Part shown: positions 1 to 7,999 of the stretch, one piece after another
Numbering within the stretch: the first letter of the stretch is position 1
How the letters are laid out: each line of letters begins with the position of its first letter
From: an uncultured Oscillospiraceae bacterium
Lineage (GTDB): Bacteria > Bacillota > Clostridia > Oscillospirales > Oscillospiraceae
Assembly (NCBI GenBank): GCA_958436045.1
Contig: CAUBIP010000056.1
Span: 1 to 11,329, forward strand
Direction: 5' to 3'
DNA length: 11,329 bases
Notes under the pieces: generated by a model
Databases searched by the model: none
What the model was told of the DNA's origin: nothing
The model's input: the letters and a program-made list of their open reading frames with translations, nothing else
Program-made: the position numbers and the translations under genes

Positions 1-297
1 TTCCTTGAACTGGTAAACCCGGAGGTGATCGAGACATCCGGTGAGCAGGACGGCATCGAGGGCTGCCTGTCCGTCCCCGGCGTGTACGGGTTTGTCAAGC
101 GGCCCAATGTCGTAACCGTCCGCGCCCAGGACCGGGACGGCCAGTGGTTCGAGGCCACCGGCGAGGAGCTCATTGCCCGCTGCTTCTGCCACGAGTGCGA
201 CCATCTCGACGGCCACCTCTACCGGGAGAAGGTCTATCGCTACCCGACCCAGGAGGAGCTGGAAGAACTCTTTGGAGAGAGCGAGGCGGAAGCATGA
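1..297 (+). CDS. def: Peptide deformylase, 3' part (5' end outside window)
   Basis: Peptide deformylase is a cytosolic metal hydrolase that removes the formyl group from the N-terminal methionine of new proteins. The frame is open from the first base, so the gene begins upstream; 98 codons remain. Two of the three family motifs are visible: EGCLS (residues 20-24 of the visible part, with the metal-binding Cys22) and HECDH (residues 64-68, with metal ligands His64 and His68 and catalytic Glu65). The first motif (GxGxAAPQ) should lie upstream of the window. A GTG at position 25 is internal and is not the start. The stop codon overlaps the fmt start (ATGA), so the two are probably translationally coupled. 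They also work as a pair: Fmt adds the formyl group that Def later removes. The C-terminus is acidic and short, as is usual in Firmicutes. Confidence 0.95.
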   Translation, partial: FLELVNPEVIETSGEQDGIEGCLSVPGVYGFVKRPNVVTVRAQDRDGQWFEATGEELIARCFCHECDHLDGHLYREKVYRYPTQEELEELFGESEAEA

Positions 298-1235
298 AGA
301 TTGTATTTCTCGGCACGCCGGATATTGCCGCCGCCTGCCTGCAAAAAATCGTGGAGGACGGCTTTGACGTCGCCGCCGTCTACACCAAGCCAGATATGCC
401 GAAAAACCGCGGCATGAAGCTCGCCATGAGCGACGTCAAGCAGTACGCCCTGACGCAGGATATCCCCGTCCTCCAGCCCCAGTCCTTCCGGGACCCGGCG
501 GTGGTGGAGGAGCTGCGCGCCCTGGCACCGGATGTCATCGCCTGCGTCGCCTACGGCAAGATTTTGCCCCAGAGTGTCCTGGAGATCCCGCCCCTGGGCT
601 GCATCAATATCCACGCCAGCGTCCTGCCGAAGCTGCGGGGCAGCGGCCCGGTCCAGTGGGCAATCCTGAACGGGGAGGAGGAGACGGGCGTCACCGCCAT
701 GTACATGGCCCCGGAGATGGACGCGGGCGATATCATCGAAATTCGCCGCACCTCCATCGACCCGGCAGAAAACGCCCAGCAGCTGCTAGACCGCCTGGCA
801 AGGCTCGGCGCGCAGCTTCTCTCCGATACCATGGCCCAGCTGCGAGACGGCAAGATCCTCCCACGCAAAAAGCAGGACAACAGTATGGCGACCTATGCCC
901 CCATGCTGACAAAGGCCCTTTGCCCCATCGACTGGAGAAAGACCCGCCGCCAGATCTGCGACCACGTCCGCGGCCTCGACCCGTGGCCCGTGGCGACGAT
1001 GGCGCTTGCGGGCAAGCGCTTTAAAGTTTATGAAGTAGAGCCCAGCGGGACCGTGACGGCGGCCGCCCCCGGGACTCCGGTGGCGCTGACGAAGCGGGGG
1101 CTGGAGATCGCCTGCGGCGACGGCGTCCTGACTGTCCTGACCCTGCAGGCCGAGGGCGGCAAGCGGATGGCCGCGCCGGACTATTTCCGGGGCCACCCCA
1201 TCACCCTCCCACCCCAGACCGGGAGCGATGCGTGA
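294..1235 (+). CDS. fmt: Methionyl-tRNA formyltransferase
   Basis: Fmt transfers a formyl group from 10-formyltetrahydrofolate to Met-tRNA(fMet), producing the initiator tRNA. The protein has 313 residues, the usual family length. It opens with the typical MKIVFLGTPD strand of the Rossmann-like formyltransferase domain. The catalytic set is present: Asn105 and His107 in NIHASVLPKLRG, and Asp143 in MDAGD. The C-terminal OB-like tRNA-binding domain runs from about residue 205, with the conserved DPWP (about 239-242). The frame is open back to 144, but the start at 294 is chosen because the family N-terminus begins exactly there, in the ATGA overlap with def, behind a purine-rich GGAGAG at 274-279. 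The gene ends in a GTGA overlap with rsmB. Confidence 0.96.
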   Translation: MKIVFLGTPDIAAACLQKIVEDGFDVAAVYTKPDMPKNRGMKLAMSDVKQYALTQDIPVLQPQSFRDPAVVEELRALAPDVIACVAYGKILPQSVLEIPPLGCINIHASVLPKLRGSGPVQWAILNGEEETGVTAMYMAPEMDAGDIIEIRRTSIDPAENAQQLLDRLARLGAQLLSDTMAQLRDGKILPRKKQDNSMATYAPMLTKALCPIDWRKTRRQICDHVRGLDPWPVATMALAGKRFKVYEVEPSGTVTAAAPGTPVALTKRGLEIACGDGVLTVLTLQAEGGKRMAAPDYFRGHPITLPPQTGSDA

Positions 1236-2551
1236 CGGCGGCCCCGAGGATGGACGCCCGCGCCGTTGCCCTGCAGGCCCTCATCGCCTGCCACCGGCAG
1301 GGCGCATGGTCGGACAGCATGCTCCGAAGCCTGCTGCCCCGGGCCGGGCTCGACCGACGGGACGCCGCCCTGGCCAGCCGCCTGTGCTACAGCGTCCTGC
1401 AAAATGAGCTGCTGCTGGACTGGCAGCTTGCCCGGTTCACCAAGCTCGACCGGCTGCAGCCAGTGATCCTAGAGATCCTGCGTCTGGCCGCCTGCCAGCT
1501 TTTACTACTGGATAAAATTCCGCCCTCCGCAGCGGTCAATGAAGCCGTCAAGCAGGCCAAGCGCTATGCAAACCCCGGCGCGGCAGGCCTGGTCAACGGC
1601 GTGCTGCGCAATCTGCTGCGGGCCCTGCCGCTGCCGGAGCCGGAGGATTTGGCGACCCGCTATTCCCACCCTGCCCCCCTGGTTGCGCTGCTGCGGGAGG
1701 CATGTAACAGTGACGCAGAGCTTGAAGCCCTACTTGCCTGCGACAATACCCCGGCGCCTTTATATCTGCAATGCAACACCGTCCGCACGACGACGCAGGC
1801 CCTGCAGGCGCAGCTGGAGGAGGCCGGCATCGCCTGCCAGGCGCACCCGTGGCTGCCGGACTGCCTGACGGTCACCGGCGCGGGCGATCTTGCCGCCCTG
1901 GCGTCTTACCAGGCGGGCCTCTTCTACGTGCAGGACCCGGCGGCAAAGCTTGCCGTCCTGTGCGCCGGGCTCCGGCCCGGGATGCGCGTTTTAGACTGCT
2001 GCGCCGCCCCCGGCGGCAAGAGCTTCGCCGCCGCCATCGCGATGGAAAATACCGGCAGCATCACAAGCTGCGATATTCACGAGAAAAAAGCAAACCGCAT
2101 CACCCAGGGCGCGGCCCGGATGGGCCTTTCCGCCATCTCCGCCCGGGCGCTGGACGCCCGCGCGCCCCAGCCGGATTGGCGCGGGCAGATGGACGCCGTC
2201 CTATGCGATGTGCCTTGCTCCGGCCTGGGCGTTATCCGCAAAAAGCCGGATATCCGCTATAAGGACCTGGCGCAGACAGAGCGGCTGCCCCAGCTGCAGC
2301 GGGCGATCCTGGAAAACCAGGCCCCCTATGTTCGCCCCGGCGGCGTGCTGCTCTACAGCACGTGTACGATCCTCCCCCGGGAGAATGCCGGGGTGATGGC
2401 GGCGTTTTTGGCGGATCACCCGGAATTTTTCCCTGAGCCCCTGGCGCTGCCCGCTGGCATCGCCGAGGACGCGCCCGGGATGGTCACGCTGCTGCCCCAT
2501 AAGCACGGGACCGATGGCTTTTATATCTGTAAACTCAGGAGAGCACTGTGA
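1232..2551 (+). CDS. rsmB: 16S rRNA (cytosine(967)-C(5))-methyltransferase RsmB
   Basis: RsmB methylates C967 of 16S rRNA using S-adenosylmethionine. The 439 residues fit the usual two-part layout: an all-helical NusB-like RNA-binding domain (about residues 7-135) and a C-terminal Rossmann methyltransferase domain (about 225-438). Motifs seen are QDPAAKL (234-240), the SAM-binding loop DCCAAPGGKS (255-264), motif IV DVPCSGLG with Cys329, and motif VI YSTCTILPREN with the nucleophile Cys378. These two cysteines are the hallmark of m5C RNA methyltransferases. The GTG start at 1232 forms a GTGA overlap with fmt and has GGGAG 5-10 bases upstream. An in-frame ATG at 1250 would lose only six residues and cannot be excluded. 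In many clostridia a zinc metallopeptidase gene sits between fmt and rsmB; none is present here. Confidence 0.94.
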   Translation: MTAAPRMDARAVALQALIACHRQGAWSDSMLRSLLPRAGLDRRDAALASRLCYSVLQNELLLDWQLARFTKLDRLQPVILEILRLAACQLLLLDKIPPSAAVNEAVKQAKRYANPGAAGLVNGVLRNLLRALPLPEPEDLATRYSHPAPLVALLREACNSDAELEALLACDNTPAPLYLQCNTVRTTTQALQAQLEEAGIACQAHPWLPDCLTVTGAGDLAALASYQAGLFYVQDPAAKLAVLCAGLRPGMRVLDCCAAPGGKSFAAAIAMENTGSITSCDIHEKKANRITQGAARMGLSAISARALDARAPQPDWRGQMDAVLCDVPCSGLGVIRKKPDIRYKDLAQTERLPQLQRAILENQAPYVRPGGVLLYSTCTILPRENAGVMAAFLADHPEFFPEPLALPAGIAEDAPGMVTLLPHKHGTDGFYICKLRRAL

Positions 2552-3594
2552 AAGAAACGATCAAATCACTCACCCAGCCGCAGCTGAAGCAGGCGCTGCA
2601 GGCCATGGGGCAGCCGGGCTTCCGGGCCAAGCAGGTCTTCACCTGGCTGCACCGGGGCGTCCGCAGCTTCGACGAGATGACGGACCTGCCAAAGGCCCTG
2701 CGGACGCAGTTGGCCGGGCAGTATGACCTGACCGTCCCTGCCGTCGAGCGGCGGCAGGTCTCAGCCCGGGATGGGACGGTCAAATACCTCTGGCGCCTGC
2801 GGGACGGCAACTGTGTCGAGACCGTCCTGATGCGCTATCATCACGGCAATACCGTCTGCATCTCCACGGAGGTCGGCTGCCCCATGGGCTGCGCCTTCTG
2901 CGCCTCGACCCTCGGCGGCCTCGTCCGCCGCTTAGAGCCGGCGGAGATGCTGGATCAGGTGCTCTTTACCCAGCTGGATTCCGGCGTTCCCATTTCTAAT
3001 ATCGTCCTGATGGGCATCGGGGAGCCGCTGAATAATTATGAGAACGTGCTGCAATTTCTGCACCTGGTCAACGACCCCGACGGCCTGAACATCGGGATGC
3101 GGCATATCAGCCTTTCGACCTGCGGCCTGGTGCCGGAGATCCGGCGTCTGGCCGAGGAGAACCTGCAGCTGACGCTTTCCGTCTCCCTGCACGCGCCGCT
3201 GGACGAGGTCCGCAGCACGATCATGCCGGTCAACCGCCGGTATCCCATCGCCGCGCTGCTGGCTGCCTGCCGGGACTATTACGCAAAAACGGGCCGCCGC
3301 ATCAGCTTTGAATACGCCATGATCCGCGGCGTGAATGACACGCCGGAGATGGCGGCGCATCTGATTCGCCTGCTCCACGGCCTGGCCGCCCATGTCAATC
3401 TCATCCCCCTGAACCATGTCGAGGAGAGCCCGCTCCAGCCCAGCACCCGTGCTGCTGTTGCGGCCTTCCAGGCGCTGCTGGAGCACGCCGGGATCCCGGC
3501 GACGGTCCGCCGCACCCTGGGCGGGGATATCGACGCCAGCTGCGGCCAGCTGCGGCGCAAGCACGAAAAACTGGGGAAAGGAGTACCGCAATGA
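2548..3594 (+). CDS. rlmN: Dual-specificity 23S rRNA/tRNA adenine-C2 methyltransferase RlmN
   Basis: RlmN is a radical-SAM enzyme that methylates C2 of A2503 in 23S rRNA and A37 in some tRNAs. The protein has 348 residues. The [4Fe-4S] ligands are Cys111, Cys115 and Cys118 in the CxxxCxxC motif (CPMGCAFC). Cys332 (GGDIDASCGQL) matches the methyl-carrying cysteine of the E. coli enzyme, and Cys104 (TVCISTEVG) is the conserved cysteine just before the cluster motif. The GEPL SAM-binding motif is at 158-161. These residues separate it from Cfr-type C8 methyltransferases only in part, but the housekeeping context strongly favours RlmN. The GTG start lies in a GTGA overlap with rsmB, behind AGGAGAG at 2537-2543. 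The stop overlaps the next ATG (ATGA). Confidence 0.95.
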   Translation: MKETIKSLTQPQLKQALQAMGQPGFRAKQVFTWLHRGVRSFDEMTDLPKALRTQLAGQYDLTVPAVERRQVSARDGTVKYLWRLRDGNCVETVLMRYHHGNTVCISTEVGCPMGCAFCASTLGGLVRRLEPAEMLDQVLFTQLDSGVPISNIVLMGIGEPLNNYENVLQFLHLVNDPDGLNIGMRHISLSTCGLVPEIRRLAEENLQLTLSVSLHAPLDEVRSTIMPVNRRYPIAALLAACRDYYAKTGRRISFEYAMIRGVNDTPEMAAHLIRLLHGLAAHVNLIPLNHVEESPLQPSTRAAVAAFQALLEHAGIPATVRRTLGGDIDASCGQLRRKHEKLGKGVPQ

Positions 3595-4322
3595 ACCAAT
3601 GGGGACTGACCGATCGCGGCAATGTCCGCGCCCAGAACCAGGACTATTTCACCATTGTCCGCTTCTCGCCGGAGCACGCCCTGGCCGTCGTCTGCGACGG
3701 AATGGGCGGCGCAAAATCCGGCAATGTCGCCAGCCGCCTGGCAACGGATGTCTTCATCCGGGAGGTCAAGCGCACCTGGAACGCATCCTTGGACGACGAC
3801 GCCCTGCGTCGGATGCTCGTCGACGCCGTGGAGCTTGCCAACCAAGCCGTCTATGAGCACGCCCAGCTCAGCGAGGACTTTTCCGGCATGGGGACGACCC
3901 TCGTCGCCGCCTTTGTCAAATCGGACCTGGCCATCGCCGTCAACGTCGGCGACAGCCGGGCGTACCTCCTCCGGGAGCAGGGCGTGACCCGGATCACGGA
4001 GGACCACTCCGTTGTCCAGCTTATGGTCCGGCGGGGGGAGATCACCGAGGAGGAGGCAAGGACCTACCCCGGCAAGAACCTCATCACCCGCGCCGTAGGG
4101 ACGGAGCCCCGCGTCAGCTGCGACGTCTTCACCCTCCGGGTCGCCCCGGGTGACGCCATCCTGCTTTGCTCCGACGGGCTTTCCAACCTGCTGACGGACC
4201 AGGAGCTATTGTTTGAAGTCGTCCACGCGGTGCACAAGGAGCAATGCTGCCAGCACCTCATCGAAATCGCCAAAGACCGGGGCGCGCCGGACAACATCAC
4301 CGCTGTTTTGATGCTGATCTAG
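3591..4322 (+). CDS. stp: Stp/PrpC-type PP2C Ser/Thr protein phosphatase
   Basis: This is a cytosolic, metal-dependent phosphatase that reverses phosphorylation by the PASTA kinase encoded next. At 243 residues it is the normal size for a stand-alone bacterial PP2C. The metal-binding and core motifs are complete: DRGNVRAQNQD (8-18), VCDGMGG (34-40), SGMGTTLV (98-105), VGDSRAYL (119-126), ITEDHS (135-140), CSDGLSN (193-199) and DNITAVL (234-240). The likely metal ligands are Asp18, Asp36, Asp195 and Asp234. The first motif reads NQD where many homologues have NED. A strong GAAAGGAG (3576-3583) precedes the ATG, which overlaps the rlmN stop. PP2C followed by a PASTA kinase is a widely conserved Firmicutes pair and supports both assignments. 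Confidence 0.95.
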   Translation: MNQWGLTDRGNVRAQNQDYFTIVRFSPEHALAVVCDGMGGAKSGNVASRLATDVFIREVKRTWNASLDDDALRRMLVDAVELANQAVYEHAQLSEDFSGMGTTLVAAFVKSDLAIAVNVGDSRAYLLREQGVTRITEDHSVVQLMVRRGEITEEEARTYPGKNLITRAVGTEPRVSCDVFTLRVAPGDAILLCSDGLSNLLTDQELLFEVVHAVHKEQCCQHLIEIAKDRGAPDNITAVLMLI

Positions 4323-4389
4323 CGCACCGCCGTGCAAAAACCATTCCGGCGTCCCCCGGCCGGCAACAGGGTGGAAGGGTATTTACTCG

Positions 4390-4396
4390 AAAGGAG
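4390..4396 (+). promoter_or_regulatory. Ribosome binding site fixing the prkC start
   Basis: AAAGGAG lies six bases before the ATG at 4403. The prkC frame is open back to 4244, inside stp, but the extra 53 residues are a basic, Pro/Arg-rich shadow translation of the stp end. This Shine-Dalgarno site and the family N-terminus (MDKYIG...) set the start at 4403. Confidence 0.85.
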
Positions 4397-4402
4397 CTTC
4401 TT

Positions 4403-6409
4403 ATGGATAAATACATAGGCAGGCTGCTGGACAACCGCTATGAGATCCTCGAGGTCATTGGGACCGGCGGCATGGCCGTTGTCTACAAAGCAAAATGTCA
4501 TCGCTTGAACCGCCTGGTGGCGATCAAAATATTAAAGGACGAATTTTCCAAGGACGAGGAATTCCGCCGCCGCTTCCAGGCGGAGTCCCAGTCCGTCGCG
4601 ATGCTTTCGCATCCGAATATCGTCAGCGTGTACGACGTCTCCTCCTCCGGCGACATCGACTACATTGTCATGGAGCTGATCGACGGCATCACGCTGCGGC
4701 AGTATATGGAGAAGAAGGGTGTCCTCAATTGGCGGGAGACGCTGCACTTCTCCATGCAGATCGCCAAGGCCCTGGAGCACGCCCACAGCCGCGGCATTAT
4801 TCACCGGGATATCAAGCCCCATAATATCATGGTCCTGAAAAATGGAAGTGTCAAGGTGACGGACTTCGGCATCGCCCGGGTCGTCTCCTCCCAGAGCACG
4901 CTGACCCGGGAGGCCCTGGGCTCGGTCCACTATATCTCCCCGGAGCAGGCCAAGGGCGGCCGGGTCGATAACCGGACGGATATCTACTCCCTGGGCGTCG
5001 TCATGTACGAAATGCTGACGGGCCGCCCGCCCTATGACGGCGAGACCCCCGTCTCCGTGGCCATTCAGCATATCAACGCTGCCGCGCCGATGCCGACCTC
5101 CATCAACCCGGCCATCCCCCGGGGCCTGGAGCAGATTACGATGCACGCCATGTGCGCGGATCTGGACCAGCGCTATGAATCGGCCACGGCGATGCTCTAC
5201 GATCTGGAGGAATTCCGGAAGAACCCCCAGATGGTCTTCAGCTTCGGGCTGGATCAGGTCTCCCACGCGCGGCCGGTGAACCCGCGCCCGCGGACGACGG
5301 CAGAGGCCTACGCCGGCCAGCCTGCCCGCCGCCCCCAGACGCCACCTAGCCGACAGCAGCAGGTCCGCAAGGCCGAAGAGCGCCGCCGCCAGCAGCAGGA
5401 GGAGGCTGCTGAGCGGAAAAAGCGCCGCAATACGGCCATCGGCCTAGGCATCGCGGCGGTGGTGCTGATCGCGTTGGTTCTAATTCTTGTTGTCTCCTCC
5501 TGCTCCGGCGACAGTGCCAAGATGGTTGAGGTGCCGAATTTTTTCGGCGCGGTCTATGATGAAATCGACCCGGCGGCATACCCAGATTTTAAGATCACGC
5601 TGAAAGAGAGCGTCTTTGACGACGAGGTCGAAGAGGGCAAGGTCATAAGCCAGTCACCGGAGAGCGGCGACCAGGTCAAGGAGGGCACCGAGATCGCCCT
5701 GACCGTCAGCCTCGGTCCCAAGACGGACGAGATGCCAAAGCTCAAGGGCCAGCTTAAATCCAACGCCGAAAAGCTTTTGAAGCTACTGGACCTCAACCTG
5801 ACGATCCTCTTTGACGAGGAGTACTCCGATGATGTTGAAGAAGGCCGCGTCACCCGTACCGACCCGGACGAGGGCGCGACCCTGGAGGACGGCCAGTCCG
5901 TCACCGTCTACATCAGCAAGGGCCCGGAGGAGAAGCCCGTCAAGGTCCCGAACCTCATCGGTATGACAGAAAAGCAGGCCATCGAGGCGCTGAATGCCGC
6001 CAAGCTGGATTATTCCATCGAGCGGAAGAACGACGATGCCGAGGCCGGGAAGGTCATCGGCCAGAGCGTCGACGCCGAGAAAGAAGTGGACGAGGGTACG
6101 AAGATCACCCTGACGATCTCCCTCGGCCCGGCGGAAACGCCTGAACCAGACCCAGAACCGACGCCGACGCCCGACCCGAAGCCCTCGACGGTCAGCAAGC
6201 CCGTGACCCTGACCTTTGAGGACCATACGACGACACTGAACGTCTCCGTCGTCAACTCGACGACCGGCGAGACCGTCGTCACCGGCCTGCAGGTGCAGCC
6301 CGGGACGAACACTGCCAGCGTCTATCTCCAGGGCAGCGGCACCGTCGTCTACTATGTCTATGTTGATAACACCATGTATACAGATATTACGGTGAATTTT
6401 GATGGCTGA
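4403..6409 (+). CDS. prkC: PASTA-domain Ser/Thr protein kinase (PrkC/PknB type)
   Basis: This is a membrane kinase whose external PASTA repeats bind peptidoglycan or muropeptides; in Firmicutes it controls cell-wall metabolism and spore germination. The 668 residues read in order as follows. The kinase domain spans 12-272: glycine loop GTGGMAVV (20-27), ATP-binding Lys42 in VAIK, catalytic HRDIKPHN (134-141, Asp136), DFG (154-156), activation-loop Thr166 and Thr168, and PEQA (180-183). A basic, Gln/Arg-rich juxtamembrane linker follows (about 290-342), then one membrane helix (about 344-365). Three PASTA repeats come next (about 373-439, 441-508, 511-576), each ending in a ...TVSLGP-like strand. 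After them lie a Pro/Glu/Thr-rich linker (577-597) and an unassigned beta-rich segment (598-668). The last 8 bp overlap rsgA. The partner phosphatase is immediately upstream. Confidence 0.95.
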   Translation: MDKYIGRLLDNRYEILEVIGTGGMAVVYKAKCHRLNRLVAIKILKDEFSKDEEFRRRFQAESQSVAMLSHPNIVSVYDVSSSGDIDYIVMELIDGITLRQYMEKKGVLNWRETLHFSMQIAKALEHAHSRGIIHRDIKPHNIMVLKNGSVKVTDFGIARVVSSQSTLTREALGSVHYISPEQAKGGRVDNRTDIYSLGVVMYEMLTGRPPYDGETPVSVAIQHINAAAPMPTSINPAIPRGLEQITMHAMCADLDQRYESATAMLYDLEEFRKNPQMVFSFGLDQVSHARPVNPRPRTTAEAYAGQPARRPQTPPSRQQQVRKAEERRRQQQEEAAERKKRRNTAIGLGIAAVVLIALVLILVVSSCSGDSAKMVEVPNFFGAVYDEIDPAAYPDFKITLKESVFDDEVEEGKVISQSPESGDQVKEGTEIALTVSLGPKTDEMPKLKGQLKSNAEKLLKLLDLNLTILFDEEYSDDVEEGRVTRTDPDEGATLEDGQSVTVYISKGPEEKPVKVPNLIGMTEKQAIEALNAAKLDYSIERKNDDAEAGKVIGQSVDAEKEVDEGTKITLTISLGPAETPEPDPEPTPTPDPKPSTVSKPVTLTFEDHTTTLNVSVVNSTTGETVVTGLQVQPGTNTASVYLQGSGTVVYYVYVDNTMYTDITVNFDG

Positions 6410-7286
6410 TTGGCAAATTATCCGCACCCTGAGCGGCTTTTACACCGTCAGCACCCCGGCGGGCCTGGTCGAATGCAAGGCCCGGGGGCACTTCCGCAAG
6501 GAGCACTGTACGCCCCTGGTCGGCGACGTGGCGGAGATCTCCGTCACGGGGAAGACCGGCATGGTCGAACGCCTGGCGCCCCGGCGCAACAGCTTTGTGC
6601 GTCCTGCCGTCGCGAATATCGACTGCCTCGTGCTCCTGGCCGCCAACGTGAACCCGGTGACGGACCCGTTCCTGCTGGACCGGGTCGCCGCCATCGCGGG
6701 GAACCAGAATGTTCCCGTGGCAATCTGCATCAACAAATGCGACCTTGACCCCGGCGCGCATCTGGCGGATATTTACCGCCGGGCGGGCTTTCCCACCTGG
6801 CAGGTCAGCGCTAAGACGGGGCAGGGGATGGCGGAGGTTGCCTCCTTCCTCCGGGGCAAGACCGTCGCCTTCACCGGCAACTCCGGCGTCGGCAAGAGCA
6901 GCCTGCTCAACTGCCTGGCCCCGGGGCTGGGGCTGGCTGTCGGGGAGGTCTCGGAGAAGCTGGGCCGCGGTCGGCATACGACGCGGCATGTGGAGCTATT
7001 TTCTCTGGGCGGCGGGACCTACGTCGCCGATACCCCCGGTTTTTCCTCCTTTGATACGGACCAGATGGACTTGATCCTAAAGGAGAATCTGCAATACGCC
7101 TTCCCGGATTTTGCCCCGTACCTGGGCAAATGCCAATTCCACGACTGCGCTCACCGGGCAGAGCCCGGCTGTGCCGTCCGCGCGGCGGTCGAGGCCGGGG
7201 CCATCAGTCCCAGCCGGTACGACAGCTACGCCCGCCTCTATGACAAAGCAAAGGAGATCCGCCTATGGGAGACAAAACAGCGCTGA
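6402..7286 (+). CDS. rsgA: Small ribosomal subunit biogenesis GTPase RsgA
   Basis: RsgA is a circularly permuted GTPase that acts in late maturation of the 30S subunit. The 294 residues have an N-terminal OB fold (about 1-65) and then G motifs in permuted order: G4 NKCD (111-114), G5 SAKTG (136-140), G1 GNSGVGKSS (159-167), a TTRH switch (193-196) and G3 DTPG (210-213). The C-terminal zinc-binding motif is complete, with Cys244, Cys249, His251 and Cys257. The start is placed at the ATG at 6402; a TTG directly before it (6399) is in frame and less likely. GGTGA at 6391-6395, inside the end of prkC, is the probable ribosome binding site, so its translation is likely coupled to prkC. The gene overlaps thiN by 22 bp. 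Confidence 0.95.
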   Translation: MADWQIIRTLSGFYTVSTPAGLVECKARGHFRKEHCTPLVGDVAEISVTGKTGMVERLAPRRNSFVRPAVANIDCLVLLAANVNPVTDPFLLDRVAAIAGNQNVPVAICINKCDLDPGAHLADIYRRAGFPTWQVSAKTGQGMAEVASFLRGKTVAFTGNSGVGKSSLLNCLAPGLGLAVGEVSEKLGRGRHTTRHVELFSLGGGTYVADTPGFSSFDTDQMDLILKENLQYAFPDFAPYLGKCQFHDCAHRAEPGCAVRAAVEAGAISPSRYDSYARLYDKAKEIRLWETKQR

Positions 7287-7900
7287 TTTTTGGCTCCGTC
7301 GCCTATCCGGACTGGCGCTTCCTTGCCCCGCTGCAGGGGCAGAATTTGACCGTCCTCTGCGCCGACGGCGGCATCCGCTGCGCTGCCCTGGCGGGCTTTG
7401 CTCCGGATTTTTACATCGGCGACGGCGACTCCGGCGGCAGCGCCCAGGGCCTGCCCGCCATCCTGCTCCCGGCGGAAAAGGACCTGACAGACCTGCAGGC
7501 CGCCTGCGAAGCGGCCATCGAACAAGGTGCGTCAAATTTGATCCTGACGGCCTGCACCGGCGGGCGGCAGGACCATCACCTGGCCAATCTACAGCTGCTG
7601 GAGACCCTTGCAAAGCGCGGCGTCCGTGCTGTGATCCTGGACCCGTGGAATGAGATCACCTATTTCTCCGCCGGGACTCGCCAGGTCCCCCGAGGCGGCT
7701 ACCGGTATTTTTCCCTCCTGCCCATCACGAAGACTCTGGAGGGGCTGACAATCACCGGGGCCAAATACCCTTTGGAAAATGCTATGGCCCGCCGCGGCGA
7801 CAGCCTGACTGTCTCCAATGAGGTCATCGCCGCCAGTGCTGAAATCACCCTCCGCCAAGGCGCCTGCTGGCTCATCCGCTCGGAACCGCTTGCACTGTGA
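7265..7900 (+). CDS. thiN: Thiamine pyrophosphokinase
   Basis: This enzyme transfers diphosphate from ATP to thiamine, giving thiamine diphosphate. The 211 residues carry the family landmarks: CADGGIRCA (32-40), the metal- and ATP-binding GDGDS (52-56, the GDxDS motif with Gly at the variable position), KDLTDLQAA (72-80, for the usual KDxTD), TGGRQDHHLANL (98-109) and a C-terminal GAKYPL...SNEV region (165-187) that forms the thiamine-binding beta domain. The ATG lies within the last 22 bp of rsgA, preceded by AAGGAG at 7251-7256. In Bacillus subtilis and many relatives rpe (ribulose-phosphate 3-epimerase) separates rsgA from thiN; it is absent here. A strong terminator follows, making this the last gene of the operon. 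Confidence 0.93.
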   Translation: MGDKTALIFGSVAYPDWRFLAPLQGQNLTVLCADGGIRCAALAGFAPDFYIGDGDSGGSAQGLPAILLPAEKDLTDLQAACEAAIEQGASNLILTACTGGRQDHHLANLQLLETLAKRGVRAVILDPWNEITYFSAGTRQVPRGGYRYFSLLPITKTLEGLTITGAKYPLENAMARRGDSLTVSNEVIAASAEITLRQGACWLIRSEPLAL

Positions 7901-7911
7901 ATAACCGTTAC

Positions 7912-7947
7912 AAAACCCGCTTACCCAGCTTGGGTGAGCGGGTTTTT
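7912..7947 (+). terminator. Intrinsic terminator after thiN
   Basis: The two arms (7912-7927 and 7931-7946) pair over 16 positions with a single G-U wobble and a 3-nt loop (GCT). The core is GC-rich and the 3' arm ends in five T residues (7943-7947). The matching A run on the 5' side suggests it could also work on the minus strand. It starts 11 bp after the thiN stop and separates the housekeeping operon from the sporulation genes. Confidence 0.92.
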
Positions 7948-7985
7948 GCATAGAGGCAGCCGGTTGCCGCATAGATTTGATGCAA
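7946..7985 (+). other. Nested inverted repeats with a GCATAGA direct repeat
   Basis: TTGCAT (7946-7951) is complementary to ATGCAA (7980-7985) and encloses a shorter hairpin, GGCA/TGCC (7955-7958 and 7965-7968, around a CCGG centre). The heptamer GCATAGA occurs twice (7948-7954 and 7969-7975). This could be a leader structure or protein site ahead of the small membrane protein, but the stems are short and chance is a real alternative. Confidence 0.3.
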
Positions 7986-7999
7986 AAGGGGGCATGCGT

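Noticed and set aside
144..293. A 50-residue N-terminal extension of fmt
   Set aside because: It lies wholly within def in another frame and is Arg/Pro-rich. The family N-terminus MKIVFLGTPD begins at 294.
4244..4402. A 53-residue N-terminal extension of prkC
   Set aside because: It overlaps the end of stp and reads as a shadow translation. A strong ribosome binding site at 4390-4396 and the family N-terminus support the start at 4403.
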